Shown here: one piece after another, positions 16,003 through 24,301 of the stretch
How the letters are laid out: each line of letters opens with the position of its first letter
Position numbering within the stretch: position 1 is the first letter of the stretch
DNA from: Ruminococcus sp.
GTDB lineage: Bacteria; Bacillota; Clostridia; Oscillospirales; Ruminococcaceae
Assembly: GCA_014799765.1 (NCBI GenBank)
Contig: JAAVHK010000110.1
Span: 1-24,633, forward strand
Direction: 5' to 3'
Length of the DNA stretch: 24,633 nt
Position numbers and translations under genes: made by a program
The notes under the pieces: model-generated
What the model was told of the DNA's origin: nothing
Database searches by the model: none
Seen by the model: only the letters and a program-made list of their open reading frames with translations

Positions 16003-17325
16003 TTGGATAAATTTGTTATAAAGGGTGGTCGCCGTCTTGCCGGTGAAGTGATAATCAGCGGTGCGAAAAATGCAGTAGTAGCAATACTTCCGGCGGTCAT
16101 TCTTTCAGACCAGCCATGTATTATCGACAATGTACCCGACATAAGCGACGTAAGAATAAGTCTTAAAATTCTGCGTGAAATGGGTGCGGAAGTTTCAAGG
16201 CTTGATACCTGCAAGTACAGAATTGACCCTACTACTATAAAAAAATTCTGTGTTCCGTATGAAACCGCCAAAAAAATGAGAGCTTCATATTATTTCCTCG
16301 GTGCGTTGCTCGGAAAGTACAATCAGGCAAGAGTTTCAATGCCGGGGGGGTGTCCGCTCGGTGACAGACCTATTGACCAGCATCTTAAAGCATTTTCCAT
16401 ACTCGGTGCGGATTATACTTTAAGTCAGGGCATGATTGACCTTAAAGCACAGAAACTGACAGGTAATCAGATTTTCTTCGACGTCGTAACCGTCGGTGCT
16501 ACTATGAACGCTATGTTAGCGGCGGTAAAGGCGGAGGGTCTGACGATTATCGAAAACGCCGCCAAAGAGCCTCATATAGTTGATTTAGCTAACTTCCTCA
16601 ACTCTATGGGTGCGAACATCATGGGAGCCGGTACGGATGTTATTAAAATCCGTGGCGTAAATTATCTGCATGGTACTGAATATTCAGTAGTACCTGACCA
16701 GATTGAAGCCGGTACTTTCATGATTGCCGCTGCCGCTACCAAAGGCGACGTTTTATTGAAAAACATCATTCCTAAACATCTTGAATCCATAACAAAAAAA
16801 CTCGAAAAAATCGGCGTTAATATCGAATCTTTCGACGACAGCATGAGAGTATGGGTTGAAGAAGACGCACCACTTGTAAAAGTAAACGTAAAGACTTCGC
16901 CACACCCTGGATTTCCGACTGATATGCAACCTCAGATTGCTACACTTCTTACACTTGCAAGCGGTACAAGCATAGTTACGGAAAGCATATGGGACAAGCG
17001 TTTCGGGTACGTCGACGAACTGAGGCGTATGGGTGCTGATATTACCGTGAACGGTTCTGTAGCACTCATAGAGGGTACCGGCAGACTTAACGGTGCACCG
17101 GTCAAGGCGTGTGACCTCAGAGCAGGTGCAGCATTGATTATTGCCGGACTTGCCGCAAATGGCGTTACCGAAATTGAAGATATTTTCCATATCGAAAGAG
17201 GTTACGACAGTATGGAGATAAAATTACGTCAGATTGGTGCGGATATAGAAAAAGTAGCAGTTTCCGACGAAGTACAGACCAATCTTGAAAGAAACAATTT
17301 ATCTGAAAATGCACAGGCAGTTTAA
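16003..17325 (+). CDS. murA: UDP-N-acetylglucosamine 1-carboxyvinyltransferase
   Basis: First committed step of peptidoglycan synthesis: transfers enolpyruvate from phosphoenolpyruvate to UDP-GlcNAc in the cytoplasm. The protein is 440 residues with Lys22 (ISGAKNAV), the flexible-loop Cys117 (PGGCPLGDRPID, the residue fosfomycin alkylates) and the GFPTDMQPQ block with its catalytic Asp. Start: TTG at 16003, because AAGGAG lies about 10 bases upstream and the product then begins DKFVIKGGRRL like other MurA proteins. An in-frame ATG at 15949 would add 18 unrelated residues. TATAAT at 15922-15927 lacks a good -35, so transcription may partly come from the upstream lipoprotein gene. A G7 run covers the two Gly codons before Cys117. 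Confidence 0.95.
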   Translation: MDKFVIKGGRRLAGEVIISGAKNAVVAILPAVILSDQPCIIDNVPDISDVRISLKILREMGAEVSRLDTCKYRIDPTTIKKFCVPYETAKKMRASYYFLGALLGKYNQARVSMPGGCPLGDRPIDQHLKAFSILGADYTLSQGMIDLKAQKLTGNQIFFDVVTVGATMNAMLAAVKAEGLTIIENAAKEPHIVDLANFLNSMGANIMGAGTDVIKIRGVNYLHGTEYSVVPDQIEAGTFMIAAAATKGDVLLKNIIPKHLESITKKLEKIGVNIESFDDSMRVWVEEDAPLVKVNVKTSPHPGFPTDMQPQIATLLTLASGTSIVTESIWDKRFGYVDELRRMGADITVNGSVALIEGTGRLNGAPVKACDLRAGAALIIAGLAANGVTEIEDIFHIERGYDSMEIKLRQIGADIEKVAVSDEVQTNLERNNLSENAQAV

Positions 17326-17332
17326 AATCTGT

Positions 17333-17377
17333 AAAAAAACGGAGTATTTATTTTTAAAAATACTCCGTAATTTTTTT
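17333..17377. terminator. Bidirectional intrinsic terminator between murA and psd
   Basis: An 11-bp perfect stem, ACGGAGTATTT (17339-17349) with AAATACTCCGT (17358-17368), 8-base loop, flanked by A7 on the left and T7 on the right. It ends the convergent murA and psd transcripts. Confidence 0.92.
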
Positions 17378-17381
17378 GTAA

Positions 17382-18242
17382 TCAGAATGCTTTTCCGACT
17401 TTTTCGCCGTAATGTACAACAGTTTCAAAACCTGCTCTTGTGTTTCTTATTATATCAGTATCCGGACGGACGGTATTTTTTTCAAACAACTGTACTATCG
17501 TAGACCCACCGAATTTAAACATTCCTTTTTCTTCACCTTTGGAAAAACAGTATTCTCCGTGATTATTGCATATTCTGCCTACCATCATTGCACCGACTTC
17601 CATATGTACCACATCGCCGAAGTTATCGGTATGAAGTACGGTATATTCCCGACTGTTACGTTTATATATATTGTAATGTTTCAGTGCTATCGGATTTACT
17701 GTATGCAGTTCGCCCTGAATGAAGACATTTCCGGTTTTTGAACCGTCGTCAATATAGCAGTATCTGTGATAATCGTCGACTTCAAGACGATATATAAAAC
17801 AGTATCCACCGTCATAACGGCGTGCAAGAAATTCATTTGCAAGCATATCCGAAACCCTGTAAAGTGAATCCTTTATCCTGAAAATACTGTCACGGTTTAT
17901 TCTGTATACCGAAAGTTTTGAATCACACGGGCTTATAAGGTGGTCCGCATTGTAGTCAATGACACGTTTTCCGTTTCGGATTCTGCGTGTGAAAAATTCG
18001 TTATATGAATAGAATTTTTTCATGACGTAATCGGAAGTATCAAGATTATGTTTTTCTATGAATTTCTTTATAAACGGTATCGAAAACGGCGAATCCATAA
18101 AATTTCCGACTGTATGCGAAACTACCGGCATAATCAGGAATTTCAGGACTATTCTTCCGCCTGTTGTTCCGTAAAGTTTTGTGAGAATCCTGTTCTGTTC
18201 CTTGTTTTCGGCGATAATTTCGCCTTTTCTGTTTTTAATCAT
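17382..18242 (-). CDS. psd: Phosphatidylserine decarboxylase proenzyme
   Basis: Decarboxylates phosphatidylserine to phosphatidylethanolamine at the membrane, using a pyruvoyl group formed by self-cleavage. The protein is 286 residues. The cleavage motif GGST is present with Ser247 as the future pyruvoyl residue, giving a beta chain of about 246 and an alpha chain of about 40 residues. The charge-relay residues are in place: Asp in ISPCDSKL, His in VDDYHRYCYID and His in GELHTVNPIAL. The long C-terminal part after GGST (VQLFEKN ... ETVVHYGEKVG) is normal. The gene begins 6 bases after the stop of the dehydratase-like gene, with AAAAGG before its ATG, so it is the last gene of that operon. Substrate supply is by pssA at 2419-3060. 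Confidence 0.95.
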   Translation of the reverse strand: MIKNRKGEIIAENKEQNRILTKLYGTTGGRIVLKFLIMPVVSHTVGNFMDSPFSIPFIKKFIEKHNLDTSDYVMKKFYSYNEFFTRRIRNGKRVIDYNADHLISPCDSKLSVYRINRDSIFRIKDSLYRVSDMLANEFLARRYDGGYCFIYRLEVDDYHRYCYIDDGSKTGNVFIQGELHTVNPIALKHYNIYKRNSREYTVLHTDNFGDVVHMEVGAMMVGRICNNHGEYCFSKGEEKGMFKFGGSTIVQLFEKNTVRPDTDIIRNTRAGFETVVHYGEKVGKAF

Positions 18243-18248
18243 AATAAA

Positions 18249-19472
18249 CTACCTTTTTGCGTTGGCGAGCATAAGTTTTATGCGGTTTTCCTGATTTACA
18301 CGTGTTGCTCCGGGGTCATAGTCGACGGCAACTATATTGGCTTCGGGATTATCCTGTTTTATGGCTCTTGACATTCCTTTTGCAACAATATGATTAGGCA
18401 GACACCCGAAAGGCTGGGTACATATGATGTTCTGTACACCGGATTGTACTAATGCACCCATTTCTGCCGGAATAAGCCAGCCCTCACCCATTACGACACC
18501 CTGATTTATGTATTTATCGGCAAGTTTCCGGAGATGTTCAAAATCATGGAACGGTTCAAATTTACCGTGTTTTTCCATAATTTTAATAAGTTTTTTCTGA
18601 AAATGATACATTATTTCATAGCCGATGTAGTAAACACCTGAATTTATATTTCCGTTATCGTATATTTTAGCGTCGTTGAAAGTACCGGAAGCACAGTACA
18701 TTACGAAGTCGAGAAGTGCCGGTACAATAGGTTCGCAACCCTCTGAAATGAGGAAATCTTCAAGATGATTGTTTGCAAGCGGTGAGTACTTGACGTAAAT
18801 TTCCCCGACTATTCCCACACGGATTTTTTTCTTGTCACTTAACTTTATGTCGCCGAAATCGTCAAGAATATCCGTACTTATCTTTTCGAGTTTAAGAAAA
18901 AATTTACTGTTTTTCCGGAACATATTTCCGATACGTTTTTCCCACTTTGAAAGTATCTTTTCAGAATCGCCTTTATTAAGTTCGTAAGTACGGCATTTGT
19001 TGTAACACGTCATGAGCAGGTCTCCGTACATTACGGCGTATATCATTTTCAGAAACATTCCGGCAGTGATTTTAAATGCACTGTCTTTTTCAAGTCCGCT
19101 GAAATTCAATGATACTACCGGTACTTGCGGAAAATTCCTGTCTACTGCTTTTCTTAAGAGATGTATATAGTTTGAAGCCCTGCAACCTCCGCCGGTCTGC
19201 GTAATCATGAGTGCTGTTTTATCGGGGTCATATTTACCGCTTTTAAGAGCGTCCATAAACTGTCCTATTACCAGTAATGCCGGATAACAGGCATCATTAT
19301 GGACGTTTTTCAAGCCCTCGTCCACTACTGCCCGTGAATCATTCCGGAGCAGTTCCATGTGATAGCCTTCTGCCTCGAAAATACTTATAATCAGTCTGAA
19401 ATGTATCGGGAGCATATCAGGTACAAGTATAGTATGGGTTTTTATCATATCTTCCGTGAATTTAGCTGACAT
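18249..19472 (-). CDS. 2-hydroxyacyl-CoA dehydratase-like partner of the activase (COG3581 type)
   Basis: A 407-residue cytoplasmic protein related to the D-component of 2-hydroxyglutaryl-CoA dehydratases; its real substrate is unknown. Conserved Cys candidates for an iron-sulfur cluster are Cys62 (NDACYPALLVIGQ), Cys97 (TGGGCRASNY) and Cys351/Cys357 (ICTQPFGCLPNHI). The start is placed at 19472 because GGAGGT (complement of 19481-19486) lies 8 bases upstream; the ATG at 19499 would overlap the preceding gene and has no such site. It begins 4 bases after the activase stop. In many clostridia I recall this region as the C-terminal part of one protein of about 1,400 residues that includes the activase; here it is a separate gene. 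psd follows after 6 bases. Confidence 0.82.
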   Translation of the reverse strand: MSAKFTEDMIKTHTILVPDMLPIHFRLIISIFEAEGYHMELLRNDSRAVVDEGLKNVHNDACYPALLVIGQFMDALKSGKYDPDKTALMITQTGGGCRASNYIHLLRKAVDRNFPQVPVVSLNFSGLEKDSAFKITAGMFLKMIYAVMYGDLLMTCYNKCRTYELNKGDSEKILSKWEKRIGNMFRKNSKFFLKLEKISTDILDDFGDIKLSDKKKIRVGIVGEIYVKYSPLANNHLEDFLISEGCEPIVPALLDFVMYCASGTFNDAKIYDNGNINSGVYYIGYEIMYHFQKKLIKIMEKHGKFEPFHDFEHLRKLADKYINQGVVMGEGWLIPAEMGALVQSGVQNIICTQPFGCLPNHIVAKGMSRAIKQDNPEANIVAVDYDPGATRVNQENRIKLMLANAKR

Positions 19473-19476
19473 AATA

Positions 19477-22404
19477 TTATACCTCCATAGTAGCGACAAG
19501 ACTTCTCAGACGTATACGTACCGCACCTAAATTATTTATCTCGTCGATTTTAAGCTGTGTATATAATTTGCCCTTGCTTTCAAGGATTTTACGGACTTCG
19601 TCGCCTGTTACTGCGTCTATACCGCAACCGAATGAAATAAGCTGTACTAACTGCATATCAGGCTGGTGTGTGACGTATTCAGAAGCCCTATAAAGTCTTG
19701 AATGATAAGTCCATTGGTTCAGGACGTTAAGATGTGGTGTTTCAGCGAGTGCAGAAACGCTGTCTTCCGTTATTACCGCCATACCGAGACTTTTTATTAA
19801 CTTGTTTATTCCGTGATTTATTTCTTTGTCTACATGATAGGGTCTTCCGGCGACTACTATTATATTGCGTTTTTCGGCACGTGCCTGCCATATTATTTTT
19901 TCCGCCTGTGAAGCTATATCGTTTCTGTGACGTTCCATAGCCCTGTATGCCTTTTCCACTGCAACAGGTATACGACATCTTAAGTTATACCCTTTCAGAC
20001 ATTTTTTCAGGACTTTTTCAACGTTTTTCTTTACATTAAGGTCTATGTAAGGGTGTATGAAATTATTTTCGTTCAGTCGTGGATTATTTGCAATCAGTAA
20101 TTCCGGATAATACGCTACTACAGGGCAGTTGAAATGATTGTCGCTGTGTCCCTCGTCGATATTGTAACTCATGCACGGATAGAAAATAAAATCAACGTTC
20201 TTGTCAAGGAGATTTTCAATGTGTCCGTGTGTGAGTTTCGCCGGATAGCATACTGTATCTGACGGTATTGTATGCTGTCCGAGATAGTACATACTTCGGG
20301 AACTTTCGTCTGAAACGACTGTTTTAAAGCCTAATTCCGTGAAAAGCATATGCCAGAAAGGTAACTGTTCATAGAATCCTAAAGCAAGCGGAAATCCTAC
20401 TGTACCTACAGGGCGTTTCGGCTGATGTTTCTTTACCGTATTTATTATGCTGTCGTATTTGTATTCAAACAAGTCCGGAACGGTGTTTTTATTCGGATTT
20501 CCTGCACCCTTTTCGCACTTGTTTCCTGATATATAACGCCGTCCTTTACCGAAGTTTATTATATCAAGCTGACAATGTGCGGTGCAACCCCGACACTGTG
20601 TTGAACGTGATGTATATGTAAATTTTTCAATATCTTCCTGTGAAATCAGTGACGATTTTTCAGCGGTCTGTTTTTCCTTTGCGTACAATGCACAGCCAAA
20701 CGCTCCCATAAGTCCTGAAATTGCCGGTCTTATGACGTTTCTGCCGGTTTCCATCTCAAATGAACGCAGTACAGCATCATTCAGGAAAGTTCCGCCCTGT
20801 ACTACTATATTTTTACCGAGTTCGTCCGGTGAGTTCGCACGGATTACTTTATATATGGCGTTCTTTATTATCGACATCGACAGACCGGCTGAAATGTCCT
20901 CAACGGTTGCACCGTCTTTCTGTGCCTGCTTTACGGAACTGTTCATGAAAACTGTACATCTTGACCCTAAATCTACAGGGTGTTCCGCAAAAAGTCCGAG
21001 TTTTGAAAATTCGGAAATATCATAACCAAGTGCCATAGCAAACGTCTGTATGAACGAACCACACCCCGAGGAGCAGGCTTCATTTAACATGATACTGTCG
21101 ATACTGTGATTTTTTATCCGGAAACACTTTATATCCTGACCGCCTATGTCAATAATGAAATCGACTTCCGGACAGAAAAACGCCGCCGCTTTGAAATGTG
21201 CTACTGTCTCGACTATGCCGAAATCCACGGTGAGACCGGCTTTTATTAAGTCTTCACCGTAACCGGTCACAGCAGAGGCTTTTATATTTATATCCGGATT
21301 CATTTCACGATATATATTTTTTATCTGCTTTACGATTTTATCAAGAGGCTGTCCTAAATTAGACGAGTAGTGGTGGTATAAAATTCTGCCGTCTTCGGTG
21401 ATGAGGACTAATTTTGTAGTTGTAGAACCGGCGTCAATACCTAAATATGCATTACCCTTGTATTTATGTATATCGGCGTAACCTAAATCAAATTTACGGT
21501 GACGTTCTATGAAGTCGTCGTATTCAGAATGCGAGGAAAACAACGGTTTTCCGGTAACTATGCCGTCGGAAGCCTTTGCGGTACTTATTTTTGAAATTAT
21601 TTCCCCTGCCGTAAGATAGTCTCCGGAAGTTGCGGAATACAATGCACAGCCATAAGCCACAAAAATCGGGGCTTCTTCCGGAAATATGGCATTTTCCTCA
21701 TCTAAATCGAGTGTACGCACAAATGCTTTTTTAAGTCCTTTAAGGAAAAATAACGGTCCGCCAAGGAATAAAACTTTTCCCTCAATTGTACGCCCCTGTG
21801 CAAGTCCGGAAACAGTCTGGTCAACGACTGCCTGAAAAATACTGGCGGAAATGTCTTCACGCCTTGCACCCTGATTAAGTAACGGTTGTATATCGGATTT
21901 CGCAAAAACTCCGCAACGTGAAGCTATAGGATATATCTTCTGTGAACGCATTGAAAGGGCGTCGAGTTCGTCGGCAGTAACTCCGAGTAGTGTAGCCATC
22001 TGGTCTATGAAAGCTCCCGTACCGCCCGCACATGAACCGTTCATACGCTGTTCTACGCCACCTGTCAGGAAAATTATTTTAGCATCTTCTCCGCCCAGTT
22101 CTATGACGGAATCGGCATCAGGGAATTTTTTCTGTACCGCTAAAAATGCCGAGTGGACTTCCTGTACAAAAGGTATTCCGGCGGAATCTGCCAGACCTAA
22201 TCCGGCTGAACCTGTTATGCATACTGTGAATAATTCTTCCGGATAGTCGGAACGTATTATTTTAAGCTGGTCAATGACGGTTTCCCTGACCCTTGAAAAA
22301 TGTCGCTGATATTTTGAATATATAATATTGCCGTCGATGTCTGCAATGACAGTCTTTACGGTTGTAGACCCTATGTCTATACCAAGAGAAAATTTTCTGT
22401 TCAT
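19477..22404 (-). CDS. Double 2-hydroxyacyl-CoA dehydratase activase with DUF2229-type domain
   Basis: A 975-residue protein with two consecutive BadF/BadG/BcrA/BcrD-type ATPase domains (ASKHA fold). Domain 1 (about 5-265) has GIDIGSTTVK, ELGGEDAK and the cluster cysteines Cys125 (NGSCAGGTG) and Cys164 (ASRCGVF). Domain 2 (about 319-575) has GIDAGSTTTK, DIGGQDIK, Cys444/Cys448 (EACSSGCGS) and Cys483 (SRCTVF). A C-x2-C-x6-C-like cluster follows (Cys604, Cys607, Cys611, with Cys630), then a DUF2229/COG3580 region with FYPCMSYN near 735. Classical activases use ATP to drive an electron into a dehydratase; the target here is unknown. GGAG lies 8 bases before the ATG. First gene of the operon with the dehydratase-like gene and psd. 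Confidence 0.88.
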   Translation of the reverse strand: MNRKFSLGIDIGSTTVKTVIADIDGNIIYSKYQRHFSRVRETVIDQLKIIRSDYPEELFTVCITGSAGLGLADSAGIPFVQEVHSAFLAVQKKFPDADSVIELGGEDAKIIFLTGGVEQRMNGSCAGGTGAFIDQMATLLGVTADELDALSMRSQKIYPIASRCGVFAKSDIQPLLNQGARREDISASIFQAVVDQTVSGLAQGRTIEGKVLFLGGPLFFLKGLKKAFVRTLDLDEENAIFPEEAPIFVAYGCALYSATSGDYLTAGEIISKISTAKASDGIVTGKPLFSSHSEYDDFIERHRKFDLGYADIHKYKGNAYLGIDAGSTTTKLVLITEDGRILYHHYSSNLGQPLDKIVKQIKNIYREMNPDINIKASAVTGYGEDLIKAGLTVDFGIVETVAHFKAAAFFCPEVDFIIDIGGQDIKCFRIKNHSIDSIMLNEACSSGCGSFIQTFAMALGYDISEFSKLGLFAEHPVDLGSRCTVFMNSSVKQAQKDGATVEDISAGLSMSIIKNAIYKVIRANSPDELGKNIVVQGGTFLNDAVLRSFEMETGRNVIRPAISGLMGAFGCALYAKEKQTAEKSSLISQEDIEKFTYTSRSTQCRGCTAHCQLDIINFGKGRRYISGNKCEKGAGNPNKNTVPDLFEYKYDSIINTVKKHQPKRPVGTVGFPLALGFYEQLPFWHMLFTELGFKTVVSDESSRSMYYLGQHTIPSDTVCYPAKLTHGHIENLLDKNVDFIFYPCMSYNIDEGHSDNHFNCPVVAYYPELLIANNPRLNENNFIHPYIDLNVKKNVEKVLKKCLKGYNLRCRIPVAVEKAYRAMERHRNDIASQAEKIIWQARAEKRNIIVVAGRPYHVDKEINHGINKLIKSLGMAVITEDSVSALAETPHLNVLNQWTYHSRLYRASEYVTHQPDMQLVQLISFGCGIDAVTGDEVRKILESKGKLYTQLKIDEINNLGAVRIRLRSLVATMEV

Positions 22405-22442
22405 TTTTCAGTCTCCGTTTCTTAAAAAATTCCGTTTTAAAT

Positions 22443-22471
22443 ATTATACTATATTTTTCTGCAAAAATAAA
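22443..22471 (-). promoter_or_regulatory. Possible promoter of the activase-psd operon
   Basis: TATAAT on the minus strand (complement of 22443-22448), 38 bases before the ATG. The hexamer 17 bases upstream is only TTTATT, so the -35 is weak. Confidence 0.4.
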
Positions 22472-22505
22472 GCGGTAATTTCTGAATTTTTTTTCTTTTA
22501 TCATC

Positions 22506-22531
22506 AAAAGGGACGGTTCAGACCGTCCCTA
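22506..22531 (-). terminator. Likely terminator of the glycyl-tRNA synthetase gene
   Basis: A perfect 8-bp stem GGGACGGT/ACCGTCCC (22510-22529) with a TCAG loop, just after the stop at 22537. On the minus strand it is followed by TTTT then GATGAT, so the U-tract is short. The same hairpin could be an intergenic repeat unit. Confidence 0.6.
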
Positions 22532-22536
22532 CCGGA

Positions 22537-23943
22537 TTAAAATTCAATTTTCTTTTCAAGATATGCCACGAGGTCATTTATATTAACACGTTCCTGTTCC
22601 ATAGTATCACGGTCACGGACTGTTACACAGTTGTCCTTTTCGAGTGTATCGAAGTCGTAAGTTATACAGAAAGGTGTACCGATTTCGTCATGACGGCGGT
22701 AACGTTTTCCGATTGTACCGGTTTCGTCGAAATCACACATGAATTTTTTCGAGAGCATTTCAAAAACTTCCTCAGCTTTCGGAGTAAGTTTCTTTACAAG
22801 AGGGAGTACCGCACATTTGAACGGTGCGAGAGCAGGATGTAAGTGCATTACTGTACGGATTTCACGTTTTTCTTTACCGTTCTTGTCGATTGTTACGAGT
22901 TCTTCCTCGTCGTAAGCCTCTGTTACTATCGAAAGGAAAAGTCTTTCAACGCCAAGAGAAGGCTCTATTACATACGGTATATATTTTTCATTTGTTTCGG
23001 GGTCAAAGTATTCGAGGGATTTTCCGCTTGTATTTATATGCTGTGTAAGGTCATAGTCTGTACGGTCAGCGACACCCCATAGTTCACCCCAGCCGAACGG
23101 AAACAGGTATTCAAAATCTGTGGTAGCTTTCGAGTAGAAACAGAGTTCTTCAGGTGAATGGTCACGAAGTCTTATATTTTCCTCTTTAAGTCCGAGACTT
23201 AACAGGAAGTCTTTACAATAGCTTCTCCAGTAACTGAACCATTCCAAATCTGTACCAGGTTTGCAGAAAAATTCAAGTTCCATCTGTTCAAACTCACGTA
23301 CACGGAATATGAAGTTTCCGGGGGTTATCTCGTTACGGAAAGATTTTCCTACCTGTGCCACTCCGAACGGTACTTTTTTCCTTGTGGTACGCTGAATGTT
23401 AGCGAAGTTCACGAAGATACCCTGTGCGGTTTCCGGACGGAGATATAATTCAGATTTGCTGTCCTCTGTTACGCCCTGAAAAGTCTTGAACATAAGATTA
23501 AACTGTCTTATGTCGGTGAAGTTATGCTTGCCACAGTCCGGACAGGGAATTTCATGTTCCTTTATGTAGGCGGACATCTGTTCATTAGTCCAACCGGCTA
23601 CGTTTGTACCGTCGAAATCTTCAATGAGATTGTCAGCACGGTGACGTGTATGACATTCTTTGCAGTCCATAAGGGGGTCAGAAAAACCGCCGATATGTCC
23701 GGACGCCACCCATGTCTGCGGATTCATAAGGATAGCACTGTCAAGACCTACGTTGTATTTGTTTTCCTGTACGAATTTCTTTAACCATGCCTTTTTGATG
23801 TTGTTTTTGAGTTCAACACCTAACGGACCGTAATCCCATGTATTAGCAAGACCGCCATAAATTTCAGAACCAGGGTATACATAACCCTTTGATTTACAGA
23901 GGTCAACTATTTTATCCATGATTTTTTCGTTGTTCTTAAGCAT
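22537..23943 (-). CDS. glyQS: Glycyl-tRNA synthetase, single-chain class II type
   Basis: Charges tRNA-Gly with glycine in the cytoplasm. At 468 residues this is the one-chain (alpha2) eukaryote/archaeal-like form. It shows the N-terminal YPGSEIYGGLANTWDYGPLG, motif 2 in GKSFRNEITPGNFIFRVREF, motif 3 in VIEPSLGVERLFL, and an anticodon-binding C-terminus (APFKCAVLPLVKK, then RYRRHDEIGTPFCITYD). Cys pairs CKECH and CPDCG probably bind zinc. GAGG lies 10 bases before the ATG; Met9 is an alternative start that matches shorter homologues. The promoter at 23983-24011 leaves a leader of only about 30 bases, so there is no T-box upstream, although many Firmicutes aminoacyl-tRNA synthetase genes have one. 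Confidence 0.96.
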   Translation of the reverse strand: MLKNNEKIMDKIVDLCKSKGYVYPGSEIYGGLANTWDYGPLGVELKNNIKKAWLKKFVQENKYNVGLDSAILMNPQTWVASGHIGGFSDPLMDCKECHTRHRADNLIEDFDGTNVAGWTNEQMSAYIKEHEIPCPDCGKHNFTDIRQFNLMFKTFQGVTEDSKSELYLRPETAQGIFVNFANIQRTTRKKVPFGVAQVGKSFRNEITPGNFIFRVREFEQMELEFFCKPGTDLEWFSYWRSYCKDFLLSLGLKEENIRLRDHSPEELCFYSKATTDFEYLFPFGWGELWGVADRTDYDLTQHINTSGKSLEYFDPETNEKYIPYVIEPSLGVERLFLSIVTEAYDEEELVTIDKNGKEKREIRTVMHLHPALAPFKCAVLPLVKKLTPKAEEVFEMLSKKFMCDFDETGTIGKRYRRHDEIGTPFCITYDFDTLEKDNCVTVRDRDTMEQERVNINDLVAYLEKKIEF

Positions 23944-23982
23944 TTTTAAAATACCTCATTTCATGATTAGTTTATCTATTAT

Positions 23983-24011
23983 ATTTTAATCCAAAATTGC
24001 GGAAATGTCAA
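23983..24011 (-). promoter_or_regulatory. Promoter of glycyl-tRNA synthetase
   Basis: TTGACA (complement of 24006-24011), 17-base spacer, TAAAAT (complement of 23983-23988) on the minus strand, 39 bases before the ATG. A TATAAT five bases further on would give a 22-base spacer and is less likely. Confidence 0.72.
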
Positions 24012-24051
24012 TAGCAGATTGAAATTTTAAAATTATTATGTAAACTTTCTG

Positions 24052-24081
24052 TTAATATTCAACGGCAGACCGTTGTATAAG
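24052..24081 (+). promoter_or_regulatory. Possible promoter of the leader cassette, with dyad in the spacer
   Basis: TTAATA at 24052-24057 and TATAAG at 24076-24081 with an 18-base spacer. The spacer contains the perfect dyad CAACGG-CAGA-CCGTTG (24060-24075), a possible operator. The -35 matches only 4 of 6. Confidence 0.35.
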
Positions 24082-24118
24082 AAAATTTCCGGTACTATTA
24101 TATAAGGAGGTGTTTTAA

Positions 24119-24169
24119 ATGAAATATAAAGATGAAATATACAGAGCAGGTGACCTATGTGACGGATAA
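24119..24169 (+). CDS. Putative 16-residue leader peptide
   Basis: The ORF reads MKYKDEIYRAGDLCDG and stops with TAA. The near-perfect Shine-Dalgarno AGGAGGTG at 24105-24112 lies 6 bases before the ATG, which is the main reason to believe it is translated. Its last six codons lie on the 5' copy of the repeat pair A-B (24150-24167). It precedes an unknown gene with an equally strong ribosome-binding site. The position is that of a leader peptide that controls downstream expression by ribosome passage. It could also be the shortened start of a decayed gene. No homologue is known to me. Confidence 0.5.
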   Translation: MKYKDEIYRAGDLCDG

Positions 24170-24288
24170 AATGCATTTTATAAACTTTTTCTTACGTAAT
24201 ATATTATATATATATTATATATTCTACTGTAAAGAAGTTATAAAAAAGGTAATTATAGGTCACATCCGTCACCTTTTAAATTTAAAGG
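24148..24288 (+). promoter_or_regulatory. Structured leader with A-B / A'-B' repeats and alternative SD hairpin
   Basis: Unit A GTGACCTAT (24150-24158) and unit B GTGACGGAT (24159-24167) return as exact reverse complements in the order A' ATAGGTCAC (24255-24263), B' ATCCGTCAC (24264-24272). Nested pairing of the two blocks gives 7 + 7 + 2 base pairs split by two 2x2 mismatches. The loop contains AAAATGCATTTT (24168-24179) and an imperfect inner helix, TTTATAA...CTTAC with GTAAAGAAG...TTATAAA. A second hairpin, CCTTT (24272-24276) with AAAGG (24284-24288), would cover the Shine-Dalgarno of the next gene and competes with the long helix. Confidence 0.6.
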
Positions 24289-24301
24289 AGGAATTTTTTC
24301 T

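Noticed and set aside
16341..16353. G7 run in murA as a phase-variation tract
   Set aside because: It encodes the invariant Pro-Gly-Gly before the catalytic Cys; seven G is short and the protein family requires these residues.
16753..17190. 145-codon open frame on the minus strand
   Set aside because: Antisense to murA, Cys-rich nonsense composition, no start signals.
20582..21025. 147-codon open frame on the plus strand
   Set aside because: Lies wholly antisense to the activase gene, has no ribosome-binding site and no family features.
23944..24120. T-box riboswitch for glycyl-tRNA synthetase
   Set aside because: The promoter at 23983-24011 leaves about 30 bases of leader, too short; no T-box core sequence was seen.
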